DNA from: Modicisalibacter muralis
Lineage (GTDB): Bacteria > Pseudomonadota > Gammaproteobacteria > Pseudomonadales > Halomonadaceae
Direction of reading: 5' to 3'
Assembly (NCBI RefSeq): GCF_900102945.1
Contig: NZ_FNGI01000011.1
Span: 97,691 to 161,690, forward strand
Length of the DNA: 64,000 nt
Shown: positions 20,078 to 28,886 of the stretch, in pieces
How the letters are laid out: every line of letters starts with the position of its first letter
How positions within the stretch are numbered: the stretch's first letter is position 1
The notes under the pieces: model-generated
Told to the model about the DNA's origin: nothing
Seen by the model: only the letters and a program-made list of their open reading frames with translations
Databases searched by the model: none
Translations under genes and position numbers: made by a program

Positions 20078-21202
20078 CTACCCTCCCGGCTTGCCGAACA
20101 GCCCTTGCGGGCGGAGTATCAGCATCACGATCATCAGGATGAAGGCGATCGCCGGACCGTAGGCCGGGTTGAGGAACGCCGCCGACATCTGCGTGACGAT
20201 ACCGATGATCATGGCCCCGACCAGCGCGCCAAGCGGGCTGCCGATGCCGCCCATGATGGTCCCGGCGAACATCGGCAACAGCAGCCAGAAACCCATCTCG
20301 GGGCGTAGCTGCGAGGTCAACCCGTACATCGCGCCGCCCGCGGCGGCCAGGGCACCGCTGAGCACCCATGTCCAGGCGATCACCCGCTCGGTGTCGATGC
20401 CGCGTACCTGGGCCAGTTGCGGGTTATCCGCCGTGGCGCGCATGGCCTTGCCCATGCGGGTCCGGGTCAGCAGCAGGTAAACCAGCAATACCAGGGCCAG
20501 GGCGAGCGCGAGGATGAAGAGCTGGTCGGCCTGCACGCGCACGTTGAACGGCAGGTTCAGGGCCGGGTTGGGCCTACCCTGATAGAAGAAGTGAAAATCC
20601 GGTCCCCAGATCATGTAAATGCCGCTACGCAGAAAGAACGCCATGCCCAGCGAGGCCATGGCGAACAACACCAAGGCGGCGTTCTGGTTCCTGAGCCGAC
20701 GATAGATCACCCGATCCACCGCCAGCGCCACCAGGCCCACCACCGGCATGGCCACGACCAGCGCGGCGAGAAACTCCCAGCCGAACGAGAACGGCCCCAG
20801 TCGCGGCCCTTCGGGCAGTACCGCCATCACCGCGAAGGCGGTATAGGCGCCGATGGCAACGAGCGCACCATGCGAGAAATTGGGAAACTTGAGGACGCCG
20901 TAAATCAGCGTGAGACCGATGCTACCCAGCGCCAGGACCCCGCCGAGCATGACGCCCCATACCGCCAGGGTCAGCAATTGTCGGGTAGCGACCGGCTGGG
21001 CGCCACCCAACAACCACATCGCGAAGAATATCGCCACCACCAGCACGATGACGCCGACCCGGCTGTGAACGAGGGCGGTGATGCGTTTGCCCGCGCCGCG
21101 CCTTGGCGCCTCGGCCATCGCCAGGTCGTCCGTATCGTCATGTTGCGGGCTCGGCGCGCCGGCGCCGCGATCCGCCGGCCTATCGACTCCAGGTTCGCTC
21201 AT
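20078..21202 (-). CDS. livH: LivH-type ABC transporter permease
   Basis: A 374-residue permease with about eight to ten hydrophobic segments. The family core GVLALGSIGLTLIYGVLKFPNFSHGALVAIGAY is at about residues 90-125, and RGIDTERVIAWTWVLSGALAAAGG is the coupling region. An N-terminal polar extension of about 40 residues (RPADRGAGAPSPQHDD and onward) is longer than usual for the family. The start is four bases from the livF stop. It forms a heterodimer with LivM. Confidence 0.9.
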   Translation of the reverse strand: MSEPGVDRPADRGAGAPSPQHDDTDDLAMAEAPRRGAGKRITALVHSRVGVIVLVVAIFFAMWLLGGAQPVATRQLLTLAVWGVMLGGVLALGSIGLTLIYGVLKFPNFSHGALVAIGAYTAFAVMAVLPEGPRLGPFSFGWEFLAALVVAMPVVGLVALAVDRVIYRRLRNQNAALVLFAMASLGMAFFLRSGIYMIWGPDFHFFYQGRPNPALNLPFNVRVQADQLFILALALALVLLVYLLLTRTRMGKAMRATADNPQLAQVRGIDTERVIAWTWVLSGALAAAGGAMYGLTSQLRPEMGFWLLLPMFAGTIMGGIGSPLGALVGAMIIGIVTQMSAAFLNPAYGPAIAFILMIVMLILRPQGLFGKPGG

Positions 21203-21205
21203 CGC

Positions 21206-21913
21206 CTAGCCTCCCAGGTACAGTCGGCCAACTTCAGGGTCTTCGAGTAGCGACTTGGCCGCGCCCTCGAAACGATTTTCGCCATTGGCCAATACGTAAC
21301 CCCGGTGCGCCATGCGCAGCGATTCCTGTGCATTCTGCTCGACCATCAATACGGCCACTCCCGTTGCGTTGATCGTGACGATACGCTCGAAAATCATGTC
21401 CACCAGCTTTGGCGACAGCCCCGCCGAGGGCTCGTCCAGCAGCAGCAACACCGGATTCAGCATCAGCGCGCTGCCCATCGCCACCATCTGGCGCTGGCCG
21501 CCGGACATGGTGCCGGCCTTCTGCCGACGACGCTCCTTGAGGACCGGGAAAAGCTCGTACACGCGCTCCTTGGCGGCGTCGATTTCGCGCTTCTCCAGCG
21601 TGAAGCCACCCAGCTCCAGGTTTTCCTCGACCGAGAGCGTGGTGAAGACATTGGCGACCTGCGGCACGTAACACATGCGCTGAGCGACGATCTCGAACGG
21701 GGAATAGCGCGAGATATCCCGATCGCCCAGCGTGATGCTGCCCTGCCAGGGGTGGAGCAAGCCGAACACGGCTTTCATCAGCGTGGATTTGCCGGCGCCG
21801 TTGGGGCCGATGATCGAGACGATCTCGCCCTCGTTCACCGCGATGGAGACGTCGGTCAACACCTCCATGTCAGCGTAGCCGGTGGTAATGCTATTGACGT
21901 TCAGCAGCGGCAT
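21206..21913 (-). CDS. livF: LivF-type ABC transporter ATPase
   Basis: A 235-residue ATPase. It has Walker A GPNGAGKSTLMK, the signature MSGGQRQMVAMGSALM and Walker B LLLLDEPSAGLSP. The frame is open 17 codons further upstream inside livG. The start MPLLNVNSITTGYADMEVL at 21913 matches the family N-terminus and overlaps the livG 3' end by 23 bases. It pairs with LivG to energise the LivHM channel. Confidence 0.93.
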   Translation of the reverse strand: MPLLNVNSITTGYADMEVLTDVSIAVNEGEIVSIIGPNGAGKSTLMKAVFGLLHPWQGSITLGDRDISRYSPFEIVAQRMCYVPQVANVFTTLSVEENLELGGFTLEKREIDAAKERVYELFPVLKERRRQKAGTMSGGQRQMVAMGSALMLNPVLLLLDEPSAGLSPKLVDMIFERIVTINATGVAVLMVEQNAQESLRMAHRGYVLANGENRFEGAAKSLLEDPEVGRLYLGG

Positions 21914-22739
21914 ACTGACCACCCAGGTAGGCTTCGAGAACACGCGGGTCGCTGCGCACGGCATCGGGCGGGCCTTCCATCAGCTTGCGACCCTCGCTCA
22001 TGACGATCACCGGATTGCACAGCGACATGACCATATCCATGTCGTGCTCGATCAGCAGGAAGGTGATGCCGCGCTCGCGGCATAAATACTGGATGTTTTC
22101 GGTGAGTCGCTTCATCAGCGTGCGATTGACCCCCGCACCGGGCTCGTCCAGCAGTACCAGGTCGGGGTCGGCCATCAGCGTGCGCGCCAGCTCCAGCAGC
22201 TTCTTCTGGCCACCCGAGAGGTTGGCGGCATATTCCTGCTCGAGATGCGACAGGCTGACGAACTCCAGTACCTCGCGTGCCTTGTCGCGGTTTTCCCTTT
22301 CCTGGCGCCGGACTTCGCCGGGGCGCAACCAGGCATTCCAGAAGCGCTCGCCGATCTGGCCGGGCGGCACCAGCATCAGGTTCTCGAGTACCGTCAGGCC
22401 CTTGTGCTCGCGGGGAATCTGAAAGGTCCGGCAGAGCTTCTTGCTGAAAATTTCGTGGGGCGCGAGAGCGGTGATGTTCTCGCCCTTGAAGACCACACGC
22501 CCCGAGTCGGGTCGGTGGAACCCGGTAATCGCCCCGAACAGTGTCGTCTTGCCCGCCCCGTTGGGGCCGATCAGCCCGGTGATGGTGCCTCTGCGAACCT
22601 CCAGGCTACAGCGATCGATGGCCTGCAAGCCGCCGAATCGCTTGCTCAGGTTGCGCACGCCGAGCAGTATCTCGCCGGTCGCTTCCGGTTCATCGTCGTT
22701 GCGGGGCGGAGGTGATGGCATTTTTTGTCGTTGTGTCAT
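21891..22739 (-). CDS. livG: LivG-type ABC transporter ATPase
   Basis: A 282-residue ATPase and the first gene of livGFHM. It has Walker A GPNGAGKTTLFGAITG, the LSGGQKKLLELARTLM signature and Walker B LVLLDEPGAGVN. The switch histidine is in FLLIEHDMDMVMSLCN. The C-terminus RVLEAYLGGQ is typical of LivG. An N-terminal extension of about 25 residues (MTQRQKMPSPPPRNDDEPEA) precedes the fold. It is divergent from speA. Confidence 0.94.
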   Translation of the reverse strand: MTQRQKMPSPPPRNDDEPEATGEILLGVRNLSKRFGGLQAIDRCSLEVRRGTITGLIGPNGAGKTTLFGAITGFHRPDSGRVVFKGENITALAPHEIFSKKLCRTFQIPREHKGLTVLENLMLVPPGQIGERFWNAWLRPGEVRRQERENRDKAREVLEFVSLSHLEQEYAANLSGGQKKLLELARTLMADPDLVLLDEPGAGVNRTLMKRLTENIQYLCRERGITFLLIEHDMDMVMSLCNPVIVMSEGRKLMEGPPDAVRSDPRVLEAYLGGQYAAAERQ

Positions 22740-22937
22740 TCATCACTCACTATCAATGCGTTACCTGCTTACGTGAGCCTAGTCCAAGAACGCGCCGCCC
22801 ACTAGCTCGCCGCCGACCGGCCTGCTCGCTAGGCAGTCAACACATGCAGCGGCATAATGCCGTGCCGCTACGGAATTCGACCCACAGACGGCTCGGGCCA
22901 GACACTACCCAAGTCAGAAACGATCCAGGAGAGCGCC

Positions 22938-24836
22938 ATGACCTCACCCGCCGCCAAGGCGCGCCGCACCTACAATATCGACCAATGGGGCAGCGGCTAC
23001 TTCGATGTCGACGATCAGGGCCATGCCGTGGTCAGGCCGTTGGGCAGCGAGATCGATGGCCCTGCCTTGCCGCTCGATGCGCTGACCGATCAACTGCGCG
23101 AAGCCGGCCTGCGCCTGCCGGTGCTGGTGCGTTTTACCGATATCCTGCACGATCGCGTCGAGCAGCTCTGCGCGGCCTTCGATGCGGCGATGCACGAAGA
23201 AACCTATCGTGGCGGCTATACCGCCGTTTACCCGATCAAGGTCAACCAGCAGCGCCGCGTGGTCGAGGAGATTCTCGCCACCCAGGAGCGCGGCCACGGC
23301 CGGGTCGGCCTGGAAGCCGGCAGCAAGCCCGAACTGCTGGCGGTACTGGCGCTGTCCGGCGATGGACCCTCGCTGATCGTGTGTAACGGCTACAAGGATC
23401 GCGAGTACGTGCGCCTGGCGCTGATGGGCGAAAAGCTCGGCCACAAGGTCTATCTGGTGGTTGAGAAATACTCCGAACTGACGCTGATTCTCGAAGAGGC
23501 CGAGCGTCTCGACGTGCGCCCGCGTATCGGCCTGCGCGCGCGACTGGCCTCGGTGGGCAAGGGCAAGTGGCAGAACACCGGCGGCGAGAAATCCAAGTTC
23601 GGGCTGACCGCCACGCAGATCCTCGGCGTGGTCGAGCGGCTGCGCGAGGCCGGCGCGCTCGATAGCCTGCAACTGGTGCATTTTCACCTGGGTTCGCAGA
23701 TCGCCAATATCCGCGATATCCAGCGCGGCCTGCGTGAATGCGCGCGCTTCTATCAGAGCCTGCGCGCGCTCGGCGCGCCGGTGGATACCGTCGATGTCGG
23801 CGGCGGCCTGGGGGTCGACTACGAGGGCACCCGCTCGCGCAGCTTCTGCTCGATCAACTACTCGATGCGCGAATACGCCGGCAACGTGGTGCGCGCCTTC
23901 CATCAGGCCTGCGAGGCCGAGGGCGTGCCGCATCCGCATCTGATCTCCGAATCCGGGCGCGCGCTGACCGCCCATCATGCGGTGCTGATCACCAACGTGA
24001 TCGGCGAGGAACGCATTGGCGAGCAGCCACCGGCTCGCGGCGTCGCGGGCGACCCGCAGGTCGACGAGCTGTGGAGCGTTTTCGAGCGCCTGGCGACGAT
24101 GAGCGAGCCACGCGGCCAGGTCGAGGCCTATCACGATCTGGTCCAGGCGCTCGGCGAATTGCAGGAACGCTTCGTGCTGGGCCTGGCCAGTATCGAAGCG
24201 CGTGCCGAAGGCGAATCGGTCTATTTCACCGCCTGTCAGCGGCTACGCGCCAAGCTCGACAGCCGCAATCGCGCGCATCGCGAGATCATCGACGAGTTGG
24301 CCGAGAAACTCGCCGACAAGCTGTTCGTCAACTTCTCGTTGTTCCAGTCGGTGCCCGATGTGTGGGGCATCGAGCAGATATTCCCGGTATTGCCGCTCAG
24401 CGGGCTGGATCGCGAGCCGACTCGGCGCGGGGTGATTCAGGACATCACCTGCGATTCCGATGGACGCATCGACAGCTACGTCGACGGCCAGGGCCTGGAA
24501 TCGACCCTGCCACTGCCCGAGTGGGACGACGGTGACAAGCTACTGGGGTTATTCCTGGTCGGCGCCTATCAGGAAATTCTCGGCGATCTGCACAACCTGT
24601 TCGGCGACACCGACTCGGTGGATGCCGCCCTCGACGGCGACGGCAACTGGCGGCTATCGCATGCCATTCATGGCGATAGCGTGGCCGACGTGCTGCGTTA
24701 CGTGAACTTCGACGCCGAGGTGCTGTACCGCCGGCTCAAGGCCCAACTCGACGCTAGCGGCCTGGGGCGGGACGACCGCGAGACGTTCATGGCCGATCTC
24801 GCGGCCGGCCTGGAAGGCTATACCTACCTTGAGTGA
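22938..24836 (+). CDS. speA: Biosynthetic arginine decarboxylase
   Basis: A PLP enzyme that makes agmatine from arginine for polyamine synthesis. The 632-residue protein compares with about 658 in E. coli. The PLP lysine is in YTAVYPIKVNQQR (about residue 101). Other signatures are GLEAGSKPELLAVLAL, the VDVGGGLGVDYEGT phosphate-binding loop and LISESGRALTAHHAVLI. The frame is open 27 codons upstream; the ATG at 22938 is preceded by CAGGAGAG and begins the family N-terminus (YNIDQWGSGYFDVD). It is divergent from the liv operon and convergent with the FAH-family gene. Confidence 0.96.
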   Translation: MTSPAAKARRTYNIDQWGSGYFDVDDQGHAVVRPLGSEIDGPALPLDALTDQLREAGLRLPVLVRFTDILHDRVEQLCAAFDAAMHEETYRGGYTAVYPIKVNQQRRVVEEILATQERGHGRVGLEAGSKPELLAVLALSGDGPSLIVCNGYKDREYVRLALMGEKLGHKVYLVVEKYSELTLILEEAERLDVRPRIGLRARLASVGKGKWQNTGGEKSKFGLTATQILGVVERLREAGALDSLQLVHFHLGSQIANIRDIQRGLRECARFYQSLRALGAPVDTVDVGGGLGVDYEGTRSRSFCSINYSMREYAGNVVRAFHQACEAEGVPHPHLISESGRALTAHHAVLITNVIGEERIGEQPPARGVAGDPQVDELWSVFERLATMSEPRGQVEAYHDLVQALGELQERFVLGLASIEARAEGESVYFTACQRLRAKLDSRNRAHREIIDELAEKLADKLFVNFSLFQSVPDVWGIEQIFPVLPLSGLDREPTRRGVIQDITCDSDGRIDSYVDGQGLESTLPLPEWDDGDKLLGLFLVGAYQEILGDLHNLFGDTDSVDAALDGDGNWRLSHAIHGDSVADVLRYVNFDAEVLYRRLKAQLDASGLGRDDRETFMADLAAGLEGYTYLE

Positions 24837-24856
24837 CTAGCGGCGATAATCGCCAA

Positions 24857-25534
24857 TCAGCCGGCGGTGCGGGTGGTCAGCTCGAGCGCCGGGCTGCCCG
24901 CCAGACTCAACGCGAAACGCAGCTCGCCATCGCGCGGCAACGGGCCGACGCCGGCCGGCGTGCCGGTCAACACCACATCGCCCGGCTCCAGGGTGAAATG
25001 CTGGCTCATCTCGGCGAGCAGTGCCGGCACCGCAAACAGCATGTCGCTGCCGTGCCCGGTCTGGCGACGCTCGCCGTCGATATCCAGGCTGAAGGTCAGC
25101 GCGTTCCAGTCGGGCGGCGTGTCGACGGCGACGAACGACGACAACGGGCAGGCGCCATCGAAGGACTTGGCGATCTCCCACGGGTGGCCCTTCTCCTTGA
25201 GTCGCGCCTGGACGTCACGCAGGGTCAGATCCAGCGCCAGACCGACGCCCACCACTGCACGCGCGGCGGTCTGCGGCGCGGCGTCGCTCAGCGTTTCGCC
25301 GATCAGCAGTGCCAGCTCGGTTTCGAAATGCACGTCACCGCGATCGAAGGGCGCCGCGACGCTCGTCTCCAGCGAGACAGCACTGGTCGCCGGTTTGATG
25401 AACAATAGCGGCGCGCTGGGTACCGGATTATCGAGTTCTCGGGCGTGCTCGGCGTAGTTGCGACCGATGCAGACGATCTTGCCCAACGCCTGGGAAAAGG
25501 GCCGGCCATCGCTGAAATGGGGAACGAAACGCAT
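24857..25534 (-). CDS. Fumarylacetoacetate hydrolase (FAH) family protein
   Basis: A 225-residue protein of the YcgM/FAHD1 type, which act as acylpyruvases or oxaloacetate decarboxylases. Conserved elements include IVCIGRNYAEHARELDNPVP, the metal-ligand segment VHFETELALLIGE, and LTGTPAGVGPL near the C-terminus. It has a strong GAGGAG ribosome site upstream of the ATG at 25534. It stands alone, facing speA. The fold is clear; the exact substrate is not. Confidence 0.9.
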   Translation of the reverse strand: MRFVPHFSDGRPFSQALGKIVCIGRNYAEHARELDNPVPSAPLLFIKPATSAVSLETSVAAPFDRGDVHFETELALLIGETLSDAAPQTAARAVVGVGLALDLTLRDVQARLKEKGHPWEIAKSFDGACPLSSFVAVDTPPDWNALTFSLDIDGERRQTGHGSDMLFAVPALLAEMSQHFTLEPGDVVLTGTPAGVGPLPRDGELRFALSLAGSPALELTTRTAG

Positions 25535-25683
25535 GCGGTGTGTCTCCTCGAAGCGGGCTGTCTACGGTAATGCCATGAAGTTTACCCCAGCGCGCCAGTC
25601 GCTTCACACGCTACTATGACGCCTCAATAGAGACGCGTTACGCTTGCCATGCCGTTAGAAAAACCCTTATTCAAGGTTTCGCA

Positions 25684-27279
25684 ATGCAAAACGAAGTCAG
25701 TTATACGCGCCATGCTCGTATTGGCGTAATTCGTATCGATAATCCACCGGTCAATGCGCTCGGCCAGGCCGTGCGCCAGGGGCTTCTCGATACGCTTCGG
25801 GAGGCGCTTACCGACGACCGGGCCGAGGCACTGGTGTTGCTGGCCGCCGGTCGCACCTTTATCGCAGGGGCGGACATTCGCGAATTCGGCAAGCCACCGC
25901 AGGCACCGCTGCTGCCCGATGTAATCAACACACTCGAAACCAGCGCCAAGCCGCTGATCGCGGTGCTGCATGGCACCGCGCTGGGAGGCGGTCTGGAGGT
26001 CGCGCTCGGCTGTCATTTGCGTATCGCCCTCGCGGGCACCCGCGTCGGTTTGCCCGAGGTCAAGCTCGGCCTGCTGCCCGGTGCCGGTGGCACGCAACGC
26101 CTGCCACGCCTGGCCGATATCGACTGCGCGCTGGACATGATCACCAGCGGGCGCTTCGTCGACGCCGACGAGGCCCTGGCCAACGGTATCGTCGACGACG
26201 TGGTGGCCGATACCGATCCGCTGCAAGCGGGCCTGGTCGCCGCCGAAAAATTGCTGCAGGGGCAATACACAGCGCGCATCACCGGTGAGCTGCCCGCGCC
26301 GACGACCGCTTCAGACACCTGCGAACGCTACCGCCAGCGACTGACGCATGACGTTCCCTACCTGTTCTCGCCGTTTCGTTGCGTGGACGCCGTCGATGCA
26401 GCTTGCCGGTTGCCCTTCGCCGAAGGCCTCGAGCGCGAACGCGAGCTGTTCCGCGAATGCATGGGATCAACGCAGCGCGGCGGTATGATTCACGCCTTTT
26501 TCGCTGCGCGCGGTACACACAAGGTACCGGGCGCCGACGCCGATTCGTCGATGAACGTGCTCGGCCTGCTGGGCAATCACCCCCTGTTCGAAGCCTTGTC
26601 TACGCATGCCACCAAGGCCGGTGTGCGCCTGATTGATCTTGATGACGACACCGACAACGATGCCGGCATGGCAGTCCAGGCCTACCTGGTCGCGCCCGAC
26701 GTCGATGACCGTCGGCGCCGGGCAATCCACGACGCGCTGCCTGCGGGCACCCCATGGGTCGACGTGACGACATCACAAGACACGCCGCAAGCGCTACCTG
26801 CCCAGCCCAGTGACGCCACGCTGGTGCTCGTATCGCGAGGCGCGAGCCAGCCGATCTGCGAGTTGGTCGATCGCGCCGACGATCCCGCGCTAATCCAGGC
26901 GCTGGCCAACACCCTCAAAAACCTCAAGCGCCCAGTGGTGGTAACCCGCGATGAAAGCGTTATCGCCGCACTCGAAGCGGCGCTGACACGCACTCTGGCC
27001 CATGCCGGCAATGACAAGACCCGAACCGTTGCCGCCTGGCGTGCCGAAGGCTGGAACCTTTCACCCTGGCTGGCGAGTGATAACCCCACCGAGAAGGCTT
27101 GCGATGATAGTGAGCGCTACCGTCGCCCACTGGATATCGCTTGGCAGAAAACCGCCAAGGCGCTGGTCGAGGCCGGCTGCGTGCATCGCGATAGCGATAT
27201 CGACGTACTGGCGGTGCAAGCCTTCGGCTTCCCTGCGCACCTGGGCGGGCCAATGTTCCGGGCGGGATTATCAAACTAG
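25684..27279 (+). CDS. Enoyl-CoA hydratase fused to a degenerate, truncated 3-hydroxyacyl-CoA dehydrogenase
   Basis: A 531-residue protein derived from a FadB/FadJ-type bifunctional enzyme. The N-terminal crotonase domain looks intact: TFIAGADIREFG supplies one oxyanion-hole segment, and GTALGGGLEVALGCHLRIA and LPEVKLGLLPGAGGTQRLPRL follow. After the linker RGTHKVPG, the Rossmann domain reads NVLGLLGNHPLFEALS in place of a GxGxxG dinucleotide loop. The helical dehydrogenase domain stops just after FGFPAHLGGPMFRAG, where active homologues continue for another 150 or so residues. It probably hydrates enoyl-CoA but cannot dehydrogenate. The next gene encodes a separate dehydrogenase that could fill the gap. 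Confidence 0.82.
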   Translation: MQNEVSYTRHARIGVIRIDNPPVNALGQAVRQGLLDTLREALTDDRAEALVLLAAGRTFIAGADIREFGKPPQAPLLPDVINTLETSAKPLIAVLHGTALGGGLEVALGCHLRIALAGTRVGLPEVKLGLLPGAGGTQRLPRLADIDCALDMITSGRFVDADEALANGIVDDVVADTDPLQAGLVAAEKLLQGQYTARITGELPAPTTASDTCERYRQRLTHDVPYLFSPFRCVDAVDAACRLPFAEGLERERELFRECMGSTQRGGMIHAFFAARGTHKVPGADADSSMNVLGLLGNHPLFEALSTHATKAGVRLIDLDDDTDNDAGMAVQAYLVAPDVDDRRRRAIHDALPAGTPWVDVTTSQDTPQALPAQPSDATLVLVSRGASQPICELVDRADDPALIQALANTLKNLKRPVVVTRDESVIAALEAALTRTLAHAGNDKTRTVAAWRAEGWNLSPWLASDNPTEKACDDSERYRRPLDIAWQKTAKALVEAGCVHRDSDIDVLAVQAFGFPAHLGGPMFRAGLSN

Positions 27280-27345
27280 CTATACACGGCTCGCGAATAA
27301 CCGGCGACGCTTAATATCGATGCGCAGCGCAAAAGGGAGCCAAGC

Positions 27346-28863
27346 ATGAGTCATACCATTACCACCATCGGCATCGTCGGCACCGGCGCCATGGGCCGCG
27401 GTATCGCCCAGGTCGCCGCCGAGGCGGGGCTGCGCGTCAAGCTGCACGACGCACGCGAGGGCGCGCTCGACGAGGCCCGGGCGTTCATCGCCAAGCTGTG
27501 GGATCGGGGCGTCGCGAAGCAGCGCTTCAGCCAGTCCCGCGCCGACGCGCTGGCCGCCCGGTTCGAGGAGGCCGCCACGCTGAATGAACTGGCCGACTGC
27601 GAACTGGTGATCGAGGCCATCGTCGAGCGCATCGATGCCAAGCAGAAGCTGTTCCAGCAACTCGAAGCGGTGATCGGCGAGCGCGCCATCCTGGCGACCA
27701 ATACCTCGTCGCTGTCGGTCACCGAGATCGCCGCGGCCTGCTCCCGCCCCGAGCGGGTGATCGGCCTGCACTTCTTCAATCCCGTGCCGCTGATGAAGGT
27801 CGTCGAGGTGATACCGGGGCTCAGGACCGATGCCGCCGTCATCGAGGCCACCGAGGCGCTGGGCCAGCGCTTCGGGCATTTCACCGCTCGGGCTACCGAC
27901 ACGCCGGGGTTTCTGGTCAACCATGCCGGGCGCGCCTTCGGCACCGAGGCGCTGCGCGCGCTCGCCGAGGGCGTCGCCGACCACGTCACCATCGATCGCT
28001 TGTTGAAGGATCAGGGTGGCTTTCGCATGGGGCCATTCACCCTGCTCGACCTGACCGGGCTGGACGTCTCGCATGCGGTGATGGAGTCGATCTATCACCA
28101 GTACTATCAGGAGCCGCGCTTTCGCCCCTCGGCGCTGACCGGGCAGCGCCTGGCCGCCGGCCTGCTGGGGCGCAAGAGCGGCGAAGGCTTCTATCGCTAC
28201 GTCGACGGCCAGGCGGTGGTGCCCGACGAACCGGCCGCGCCCCGCGCCACGCCGATGCCGGTATGGATCAGCGCCGAGGATGCCGACGCGCAGCGCGCCC
28301 TGGCCGACTTGGTCGAGACCGCCGGCTGGCCGCTGGAGACCGGCGCGACGCCGAGCGAAACGGCGCTATGCCTGCTCACCCCCTACGGCGAGGACGCCAC
28401 CGATTGCGCCCTGCGCCAAGGGCTCGACCCGGCGCGCTGCGTCGCCGTCGACATGCTCGCTGGCCTCGACCGGCGGCGCTGCCTGATGACCAGCCCGGCG
28501 ACTCGTGGCGACGTACGCGACGCCGCCCACGCCCTGCTCGCCGCCGACGGCACGCCGGTCAGCGCGATCCACGACAGCGGCGGCTTCGTGCTGCAACGCG
28601 TGGTGGCGTGCATCGTCAACGTGGGGGCCGATATCGCCCAGCAGCGCGTCGCCGAGCCGGCGACCATCGACCGCGCCGTCGAACTGGGCCTGGGCTACGC
28701 GCGCGGGCCGCTGGCGATGGGCGATCATTATGGCGCGAAGCGTATCCTGAGCATTCTGGAAAACCTGCAGGCCGCCAGCGGCGATCCGCGCTACCGGCCG
28801 AGCCCGTGGCTGCGCCGCCGGGCGCGCCTCGGCCTGCCCCTGACCGCGACCGACGCTCAATAA
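27346..28863 (+). CDS. 3-hydroxyacyl-CoA dehydrogenase, PaaH/PaaC type
   Basis: An NAD-dependent dehydrogenase of 505 residues. The N-terminal dinucleotide loop is GIVGTGAMGRGIAQVAAEAG. The catalytic region is LATNTSSLSVTEIAAACSRPERVIGLHFFNPVPLMKVVEV with its histidine. A GFLVNHAGRAFGTEAL helical domain follows, then a second dehydrogenase C-terminal domain near residues 410-495 (GGFVLQRVVACIVNVGADI; ELGLGYARGPLAMGDHYG). Two such domains are normal for the PaaH long form. It has a GGGAG ribosome site, 66 bp after the crotonase gene and 23 bp before the chimeric thiolase start. It appears intact and may act in phenylacetate or fatty-acid breakdown. Confidence 0.9.
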   Translation: MSHTITTIGIVGTGAMGRGIAQVAAEAGLRVKLHDAREGALDEARAFIAKLWDRGVAKQRFSQSRADALAARFEEAATLNELADCELVIEAIVERIDAKQKLFQQLEAVIGERAILATNTSSLSVTEIAAACSRPERVIGLHFFNPVPLMKVVEVIPGLRTDAAVIEATEALGQRFGHFTARATDTPGFLVNHAGRAFGTEALRALAEGVADHVTIDRLLKDQGGFRMGPFTLLDLTGLDVSHAVMESIYHQYYQEPRFRPSALTGQRLAAGLLGRKSGEGFYRYVDGQAVVPDEPAAPRATPMPVWISAEDADAQRALADLVETAGWPLETGATPSETALCLLTPYGEDATDCALRQGLDPARCVAVDMLAGLDRRRCLMTSPATRGDVRDAAHALLAADGTPVSAIHDSGGFVLQRVVACIVNVGADIAQQRVAEPATIDRAVELGLGYARGPLAMGDHYGAKRILSILENLQAASGDPRYRPSPWLRRRARLGLPLTATDAQ

Positions 28864-28886
28864 TTCCTGGTAACGGAGTCTCGCCC

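Noticed and set aside
22944..24134. A 396-codon open frame on the minus strand opposite speA
   Set aside because: It is a shadow of the arginine decarboxylase gene, which carries all PLP-site motifs in its own frame.
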